From JAFGOY01 sp034430335 (GTDB lineage: Bacteria; Chloroflexota; Anaerolineae; Aggregatilineales; UBA3940), in contig DAOUES010000056.1 in assembly GCA_034430335.1 (NCBI GenBank), forward strand, positions 1 through 19,162: a stretch of DNA of 19,162 bases. The letters are read 5' to 3'. The translations under genes were made by a program, and so were the position numbers. The number at the start of each line of letters is the position of its first letter. Position 1 is the first letter of the stretch. A model generated the notes under the pieces. It made no database searches and was not told the DNA's origin. It worked only from the letters and a program-made list of their open reading frames with translations. Shown here one piece after another: positions 14,793 through 19,162 of this stretch.

Positions 14793-15524
14793 GTGCAGAT
14801 TCAGGTAGCCGCGGCCAAGATCGGCAAATACGCCACCAGCGAAAGCGGCGACACACTCGAAATGATCGAACGTCCCCAGGGGGGACTCTCGTTCGTTCTC
14901 GCCGACGGCCAGCGATCGGGCAGAGCGGCCAAGACAATCAGCAACCTCGTGACCAGTAAAGCCATCGCCCTGCTTGCCGATGGTGTCCGTGACGGGGCCG
15001 CTGCCCGCGCCACCCACGATTACCTCTACACGCTGCGCGGCGGCAAAGTCTCGGCGACGCTCAACATCGTCTCCGTCGACATGGCTTCCAAGACGCTTGT
15101 CCTCTCGCGCAACAGCCACTGCCCGGCGATCATCCAGACCGCCCCCGGCGAGCAGGTCATCCTCGACGACCCGGCCCCGCCGATTGGCGTCCACGCCCGC
15201 ACCAAGCCCCAGATCGCCGAGATGCCGGTCGCCTACGGGATGGTAGCGGTTGTTTTCACCGATGGCGTCCAGTGCGCCGGGGAGAACGGCTGCGGCGTGA
15301 TTGATGTCCCCGCCTTCGTCGACGATCTCTACACTCGCTGCGCCGGTCAGCACGATATCGCCCGGCCCATCGCCGACGCCCTGCTTGCCGAAGCGCTCCG
15401 CCGTGACGATAATCGTCCTAAGGACGATATTTCCGTGCTGGTCGTCGCCGTCGCCCACAACCAGGACGACGACGTCCGCCGGTTGAGTGTCTCGTTCCCG
15501 GTGCCGCTCCTGCTGCGGCCCTGA
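14793..15524 (+). CDS. small SpoIIE-type (PP2C-like) protein phosphatase
   Basis: The start is GTG at 14793 with AAAAAGGAA about eight bases before it. The 243-residue product is a bare SpoIIE phosphatase domain without sensor or membrane parts. Family blocks are seen: LADGQRSGRAAK (36-47, first metal Asp38), VSATLNIVSVD, LSRNSHCPAII (104-114), VVFTDGV (153-159, Asp157), and KDDISVLVV (210-218, Asp211/Asp212). The first block usually reads DGxGxG, and Arg replaces a Gly here. It probably removes phosphate from a serine or threonine of an anti-sigma antagonist or a similar cytosolic switch protein. No partner kinase or antagonist is nearby. Confidence 0.88.
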   Translation: MQIQVAAAKIGKYATSESGDTLEMIERPQGGLSFVLADGQRSGRAAKTISNLVTSKAIALLADGVRDGAAARATHDYLYTLRGGKVSATLNIVSVDMASKTLVLSRNSHCPAIIQTAPGEQVILDDPAPPIGVHARTKPQIAEMPVAYGMVAVVFTDGVQCAGENGCGVIDVPAFVDDLYTRCAGQHDIARPIADALLAEALRRDDNRPKDDISVLVVAVAHNQDDDVRRLSVSFPVPLLLRP

Positions 15525-15591
15525 CAACCTGTGTAAATCCGAATCGTCGACAATTGTCTGATGGTTCGCAGTACCCGATACCATCTCGTAT

Positions 15592-15666
15592 GGGCAGGGC
15601 TTGTCCCTGCCCTCCGGGGTCGCCGTAGGCGACGTATCGATCTTAGCCCGGTGCTTCAGCGCCGGG
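15592..15666. repeat. tandem of three hairpins upstream of the RCK gene
   Basis: Three stems follow each other: GGGCAGGG/CCCTGCCC (15592-15612), GTCGCC-gta-GGCGAC (15619-15633), and a TTAG-CCCGGTGC palindrome copy 4 (15643-15666). The first matches the hairpin at 8246 and the last belongs to the family at 21. The array ends 22 bases before the RCK start codon. Confidence 0.75.
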
Positions 15667-15688
15667 CACCGAAAAGGGGAGCCGCCCT

Positions 15689-16789
15689 ATGACCATCACC
15701 ACCCGCGACGATGCCAGGGCCGCCTACCACCGCCGCGCCGTCCGCCGACGCCTGCGGGCCAGCCTGCGCGATACCTGGGTGCTTCTGCGTGAATTCCGCC
15801 TGGGGTTGATCATTTTTACGGTCGCCCTGCTGCTCGGAGCGATCAGCTTCCGGGCGCTCTGGAACCGGACCTACCCCGGCGAATCGATGCGCTTTATCGA
15901 GGCGCTGTTCCAGACGGCGGCGCTCACCCTGATGCAGCCCGCCCTCGATTTTCCGCCGGAGTGGTACCTCGATCTCTACTACTTCCTGATGCCCCTGCTG
16001 GGCGTCATCGCACTGGCAACCGGCCTTGCCGATTTTCTGCCGCTGTTGTTCAACCGTAGTTCGCGTCACCATCAATGGGAGGCTGCTGTGGCATCCACAT
16101 TCAACAACCATATTATTGTTATCGGTCTGGGCCACCTGGGGATTCGCGTCGTGCGGGAACTGGTCATCCTCGACGAAGACATCGTCGTGATCGAAATCCA
16201 TGAGGCTTCGCCCCGCTTCGCCGAAGTCCGCGAATACGACATCCCGGTCATCACCGGCGACGCCCGCAGCATCGAAGTGCTGGATGCCGCCGGGATCGAC
16301 CGCGCAGCGGCGGTGATCATCGCCACCAACAACGATCTCGCCAATCTCCAGATCGCCAGCCGCATCCGCGAGACGAACAGGGATATCCGCATCGTCATGC
16401 GGCTGTTCGACGACCAGTTCGCCGAGACGATGGCCGACCGTTTCGAGGTCAGCGCCGTGATGAGCGCCTCGATGATGGCCGCCCCCGCTTTTGCCGGGGC
16501 CGCCGCTGGCACCGAGATCGTCCAGACCTTCAAAGTGGGTGATCAGGTGTTGGCGATGGGCCGCGTCGAAGTGCAGCCCTGCTCCCGCCTCGACGGGGCC
16601 ACCGTGCATACCGTCGAATACACCCTCGACATTTCGATTGTCCTTCTCCAATCCGGTGATACCGTCGATCAGAGTCCCAACAACGACGTGGTGCTGCAAT
16701 CCGGCGACGTGATCGCTGTGGTGGCCGGTCTGCCCCAGATCAAAGACCTGGCCCGCAACTGGAACCGGCCCTGCCGCGATGAACAATGA
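15689..16789 (+). CDS. two-TM ion-channel-like protein with RCK (TrkA-N and TrkA-C) domains
   Basis: The 366-residue product has a basic N terminus, TM1 (about 37-57), a pore-like stretch (about 66-92) and TM2 (about 94-122). A Rossmann RCK-N domain follows, with GLGHLG at 146-151 and the acid VVIEIH at the end of the second strand, then an RCK-C domain (about 280-355). The plan is that of MthK-like potassium channels gated by a cytosolic ligand. The pore stretch, ALFQTAALTLMQPALDFPPE, lacks the T-x-G-Y/F-G filter, so potassium selectivity is doubtful. GGGGAG precedes the ATG. Its stop overlaps the next gene by 11 bases, so the two are translationally coupled. Confidence 0.88.
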   Translation: MTITTRDDARAAYHRRAVRRRLRASLRDTWVLLREFRLGLIIFTVALLLGAISFRALWNRTYPGESMRFIEALFQTAALTLMQPALDFPPEWYLDLYYFLMPLLGVIALATGLADFLPLLFNRSSRHHQWEAAVASTFNNHIIVIGLGHLGIRVVRELVILDEDIVVIEIHEASPRFAEVREYDIPVITGDARSIEVLDAAGIDRAAAVIIATNNDLANLQIASRIRETNRDIRIVMRLFDDQFAETMADRFEVSAVMSASMMAAPAFAGAAAGTEIVQTFKVGDQVLAMGRVEVQPCSRLDGATVHTVEYTLDISIVLLQSGDTVDQSPNNDVVLQSGDVIAVVAGLPQIKDLARNWNRPCRDEQ

Positions 16790-17153
16790 GGACGCCCGGT
16801 CCGATCTGGTAGTAGCCGTCGTCGGGCCGAGCGCCTCCGGCAAATCGACGCTTGTATCGTGCCTGAAAGAAGCCGGATATGCTGCGCGCCATGTCGCCCA
16901 GGAACATTCCTACGTCAAGGACATGTGGCAGCGAATCCACCCGCCCGATGTGCTGATCTACCTGGATGTCAGCTTTGAGGTTTCCCGCCAGCGCCGCCCA
17001 CTGATCGCCTGGGGGCCGGATCGCCGCGCGGTTGAAGTCGAGCGGCTCTCCCATGCCCGCCAGCACTGCGATCTCTACATCGACACCAGCGATCTGACTC
17101 CCGGCGAAGTCCTCGCCAGGGTGCTTGTGTTTCTATCGGGGATCGGGGAGTAG
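16779..17153 (+). CDS. small P-loop kinase-like protein
   Basis: The 124-residue product has a Walker A motif, GPSASGKST (16-24), at the first strand. A second strand, DVLIYLDVSFEVSRQRRP, matches the Asp-x-x-x-x-x-x-x-R region of nucleoside or adenylylsulfate kinase-like folds, and DLYIDTSDLTPGEVLARV closes it as in shikimate- or cytidylate-kinase-like proteins. It is shorter than most kinases, and the acceptor is unknown. The start overlaps the RCK gene by 11 bases, which suggests a functional pair: an RCK membrane protein and a small nucleotide-using enzyme. Confidence 0.8.
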   Translation: MNNEDARSDLVVAVVGPSASGKSTLVSCLKEAGYAARHVAQEHSYVKDMWQRIHPPDVLIYLDVSFEVSRQRRPLIAWGPDRRAVEVERLSHARQHCDLYIDTSDLTPGEVLARVLVFLSGIGE

Positions 17154-17232
17154 ATTCATTTCTTCCTTTCCCGGTAGCTGTCTCACTCTATCGCTGGTAT
17201 AAAAACGGTGTCTATAATATATTTGAAAAACA

Positions 17233-17261
17233 TTGACGGCGGAAAAGGTTTCTGCTATCAT
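17233..17261 (+). promoter_or_regulatory. sigma70-type promoter of the toxin-antitoxin operon
   Basis: TTGACG (17233-17238) and TATCAT (17256-17261) are exactly 17 bases apart, each matching five of six consensus bases. Transcription would start near 17268, about 45 bases before the antitoxin ATG. Confidence 0.75.
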
Positions 17262-17265
17262 TGTT

Positions 17266-17279
17266 AGAACATTAGTTCT
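17266..17279. promoter_or_regulatory. palindromic operator AGAAC-ATTA-GTTCT (GAAC-N4-GTTC)
   Basis: A perfect inverted repeat of five bases with a four-base centre covers the expected transcription start. The core GAAC-N4-GTTC is that of Gram-positive-type LexA boxes. It could equally be the operator for autoregulation by the antitoxin complex. Confidence 0.6.
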
Positions 17280-17312
17280 GAATGGATTTTCAAAACACTG
17301 AGAGGTGAAAAG

Positions 17313-18026
17313 ATGTCACCCCAGTCTATTTCATTCAAATTCAATAAAGCGAAGGCGATTGAGGCGATTCTTTATCTCGCGGAGCATACGCCCGATTCCT
17401 CGTTTCACAGCCTGTGCAAGCTGCTTTATTAATTGTAGCCAGAATACCCGCCAGCTTGCTGGTGGGATGAATGGCCGGAGCCAGCGGCTCCGCAGGGCAA
17501 TAGCCCTGATTCTGGCTTTTTGTAGTCACGAAATCCGAACCCCATAGGGGCAAAATTCCGAAAAGCCCCGTAGCTTGCTGCGGGGATAGGGATTTTGGGA
17601 TTTCGTCTTTACTTTGCCGATAAGACAAGCCTGGAAAGGTATGGCCGGTTCATTTGTGGCGATACCTACTACGCGATGAAATATGGGCCGGTTCCCACCA
17701 ATACCTATGACCTGTTGAAAGAAGCGCCTCCCGGCGGCGAATTTGGATTCCGGGCCGAAAACGGACGCCGGATCGTGCCGCTGCGCCCGCCGGAGCTTGG
17801 CGAATTAAGCGATTCGGATATCGAATGCCTTGACGTTGCCATTGCCCTGTATGGAAATACGCCATTCTGGAAAAAGACCCAGGACAGCCACGATAAAGCC
17901 TGGGAAGAGGCCTGGAACAATCGAGGCAGCAGTTCTTCCTCTGAAATGAGCGTCGAGAGCATCGCCGGGCTGTTAGAAGACTCCGATGAGCTTCTTGCGC
18001 ATCTGGCAACGCAGCATAACGATTAG
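17313..18026 (+). pseudogene. Panacea-domain (DUF4065, SocA-like) antitoxin, split by element E2
   Basis: The 5' part (17313-17429) encodes 39 residues ending FHSLCKLLY before a TAA at 17430. The 3' part resumes in the same frame at TAC 17610 with YFADKTSLERYGRFICGDTY, YAMKYGPVPTNTYDLLKEA and a tail to a TAG at 18024. Joined, KLLYFADK restores the Panacea core without a gap, about 178 residues. Panacea proteins are antitoxins that pair with diverse toxins. The insert with one flank is 183 bases (61 codons), so the frame is kept but a stop is brought in. A TTG at 17595 with AGGGAT before it could start a 143-residue product lacking the first helix. Whether full antitoxin is made is open. The toxin follows by 8 bases. 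Confidence 0.85.
17424..17611 (+). repeat. structured repeat element E2 with flanking CTTTA
   Basis: CTTTA at 17424-17428 and 17607-17611 border a 178-base insert. Domain I: P1 17437-17445/17509-17517 (AGCCAGAAT with ATTCTGGCT). P2 17447-17455/17458-17466. P3 17476-17482/17486-17492 (CGGAGCC-agc-GGCTCCG). P4 17494-17498/17503-17507 (AGGGC with GCCCT). Domain II: P5 17528-17536/17598-17606 (ACGAAATCC with GGATTTCGT). P6 17540-17543/17547-17550. P7 17552-17559/17589-17596 (AAAATTCC with GGGATTTT, one U-G). P8 17566-17574/17577-17585. The plan equals that of E1, down to single unpaired bases between P3, P4 and P1. P5 ends exactly at the right flank. Confidence 0.85.
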
Positions 18027-18034
18027 GGTTCCTG

Positions 18035-18304
18035 ATGGCACGCAAGGCAAAGCTGTGGCATGTTTACTTTGCTCCCAGGTGTAATCACGTAAGGCCATAC
18101 CCAAAGGATAAATTTGTCGTCGTTGTCCATATCGACAAAAACGCGATGGGCTTCCTGATCAATCCAAAAATTTCTGACTGGCTTCGTAAACGTCCTGACC
18201 TCCTGACCTGCGAAGCCAGTATTCTTGTCGAACAACATCCTTTTCTCGACCACGATTCCTACGTCGATTGCAGGGATATCTACGAGTTTTTTGAGTGGGA
18301 ATAG
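18035..18304 (+). CDS. PemK/MazF-like toxin partner
   Basis: The 89-residue product looks like a compact PemK/MazF-type toxin. It has an early strand KDKFVVVVHIDKNAMGFLIN and a late CEASILVEQHPFLDHDSYVD then C-R-D-I. The pattern H-P-F-L-x-H-D-S-Y-V-D-C corresponds to the end strand of the PemK-like fold. Such toxins cut RNA, but the catalytic residues cannot be proven here. It starts 8 bases after the antitoxin stop, and the pair shares the promoter at 17233. The frame is intact with no stop or frameshift, although the antitoxin is split by E2. It is A+T-richer than the core genes, as expected for a transferred module. Confidence 0.65.
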   Translation: MARKAKLWHVYFAPRCNHVRPYPKDKFVVVVHIDKNAMGFLINPKISDWLRKRPDLLTCEASILVEQHPFLDHDSYVDCRDIYEFFEWE

Positions 18305-18312
18305 GCAGAGTT

Positions 18313-18471
18313 ATGGGGCCGATAAGCCAGCAGGCAAAATCAGACATACTTCGAGCCATTCAAGCCTGTCCGGTTCTCGAACGTAAATACAAATATGCGA
18401 TACTCAATCGTGAAGGCATACCGACCACTCCGGCAGGCGACTCTCCCGACAAGCAACAGGCCGCCTTATGA
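18313..18471 (+). CDS. 52-residue third ORF of the toxin-antitoxin operon
   Basis: ATG at 18313 opens a frame of 52 codons ending in TGA at 18469-18471, 8 bases after the toxin stop. It begins MGPISQQAKSDILRAIQACP and continues VLERKYKYAILNREGIPTTP. The first part looks like one amphipathic helix, the middle is basic, and the tail is polar. I know no family for it. Its tight spacing, the same strand and the lack of another start suggest it belongs to the operon as a small accessory or regulator. It could also be a remnant or a spurious frame. Confidence 0.5.
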   Translation: MGPISQQAKSDILRAIQACPVLERKYKYAILNREGIPTTPAGDSPDKQQAAL

Positions 18472-18509
18472 TGTTACTTTGTTAAATCAGCCCGGCGGCT
18501 ATCCTCAAT

Positions 18510-18539
18510 TTGACGATTCGCCCCGCTATCGCCTAAACT
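18510..18539 (+). promoter_or_regulatory. candidate promoter giving a leaderless acyltransferase mRNA
   Basis: TTGACG (18510-18515) and TAAACT (18534-18539) are 18 bases apart. The start would fall at about 18546, the ATG itself, and no ribosome site is seen before that ATG. Confidence 0.45.
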
Positions 18540-18545
18540 ACCGCT

Positions 18546-19162
18546 ATGACAGATAACACAGCCACCATCCACTACCCACGCCGAACCCTGCTCCGCCGGG
18601 TGCTTCGTGCGACAGTCGCCCAGCCACTGGTTTATGGCCTCACCGATCTCCACGTCGAAGGTCGGGAGAATCTGCCTAAAGAAGGCCCGCTGATCGTCGC
18701 CGCCAATCATTTCTTCTATATCGACCCGGTGTTCGTGATCGGCACGACTCCCTATATGCTCGATTTCCTTGCCGGGACGATCAACCCCGGTTCGCCGCGT
18801 TCGGTGCAGTTCCTCACGACGATGTGGGGGGTTTTCCGCGTAGCGCGCGGCACCGCCTCGACGACGGCCCTGAAAAAGGCGCTTGCCGTGCTCAGGCAAA
18901 AAGGCGTGATCGGCATCTTCCCCGAAGGCGGCACCTGGGCCAGGGTGCTCCGACCGCCGCGCCCCGGCGTGTCGTTTCTCGCCGCTCAATCAGGCGCGCA
19001 GATCGTCCCGGTCGGCCTGATCAACGTCGAGAATGTCTTCAACCGGCTGAAGGAAGGCAGGCGCGAACGGGTCATCGTGCGGATCGGCAAGCCGTTCGGC
19101 CCCTATTCGACCAACGGCAGCGGGCGAGAGCGGCGTCGGCAGTTGGACGAGATCGGCCATGA
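18546..19162 (+). CDS. 1-acylglycerol-3-phosphate acyltransferase (PlsC-like), 3' end cut by the window
   Basis: The open frame gives 205 codons and continues past the end. The acyltransferase motifs are present in order: motif I N54-H55 with D60 (NHFFYID, the H-x4-D catalytic pair), then motif III FPEGGTW (125-131) in GVIGIFPEGGTWARV, and a downstream IVPVGLINVEN. These enzymes add an acyl chain to lysophosphatidate at the membrane in phospholipid synthesis. The paralogue family is broad, so the acceptor is not certain. The motif III reads EGGTW, not the usual EGT-x-R/S. It is separated from the toxin-antitoxin operon by 75 bases and has its own candidate promoter. Confidence 0.88.
   Translation, partial: MTDNTATIHYPRRTLLRRVLRATVAQPLVYGLTDLHVEGRENLPKEGPLIVAANHFFYIDPVFVIGTTPYMLDFLAGTINPGSPRSVQFLTTMWGVFRVARGTASTTALKKALAVLRQKGVIGIFPEGGTWARVLRPPRPGVSFLAAQSGAQIVPVGLINVENVFNRLKEGRRERVIVRIGKPFGPYSTNGSGRERRRQLDEIGH

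Noticed and set aside
15656..16843. Minus-strand frame of 395 residues opposite the RCK gene
   Set aside because: It is a shadow of the RCK and P-loop coding frames, with low-complexity His/Gly/Asp content.
17437..17517. Cloverleaf of E2 domain I as a tRNA or tmRNA gene
   Set aside because: There is no T-loop TTCGA signature, no anticodon-loop pattern and no CCA. The arms do not have tRNA lengths.
17429..17606. E2 as a group I or group II intron
   Set aside because: It is far shorter than these introns, has no catalytic domain V or P7 core, and encodes no protein.

Overview
The window looks like a chromosomal segment of a Chloroflexota bacterium, probably Anaerolineae-like. This is an inference. 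It rests on the high G+C core genes, a lipoprotein with Pro/Thr-rich linkers and NBR1-type Ig domains fused to an SGNH hydrolase, a large GT39-like membrane protein, a small SpoIIE phosphatase, and many short palindromic intergenic repeats. No phage or conjugative genes and no CRISPR array are visible.

Layout. 1-660: a VTT/DedA-family membrane protein (minus). 660-3110: an accessory patch with gene relics, a structured repeat (E1, about 1018-1195), an A+T-richer GT1-like glycosyltransferase, and a cysteine-rich protein of which the relic at 946 is a diverged, broken copy. 3111-5414 (minus): a lipoprotein hydrolase, a small membrane protein, tRNA-Glu(TTC) with its own promoter and terminator, and an unknown protein. 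5587-8089: divergent fdhD (minus) and an amidase-signature enzyme (plus). 8293-10173 (minus): the Ig/SGNH lipoprotein. 10598-17153 (all plus): membrane-anchored DsbA-like protein, a two-TM protein followed closely by the GT39-like protein, SpoIIE phosphatase, and an RCK membrane protein overlapping a small P-loop protein. 17233-18471: a toxin-antitoxin operon with a strong promoter and a palindromic operator. Its Panacea antitoxin is split by a second copy of the structured repeat (E2), followed by a PemK/MazF-like toxin and a 52-residue third ORF. 18546-end: a PlsC-type acyltransferase cut by the window edge.

The most notable signal is the pair E1/E2. The two elements, about 170 bases each and 16 kb apart, differ in sequence over much of their length but fold to the same eight-helix plan: a four-way cloverleaf followed by a second three-way domain. 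Helices P1, P2, P5, P6 and P8 keep pairing while their bases change, and two changes keep pairing only as G-U on the plus-strand RNA. Both copies are bordered by candidate 5-base direct repeats. E2 sits in-frame inside a conserved block of an antitoxin whose toxin still looks intact, so the cell must either tolerate the broken antitoxin or rescue it. Three simpler palindrome families also decorate the intergenic regions.
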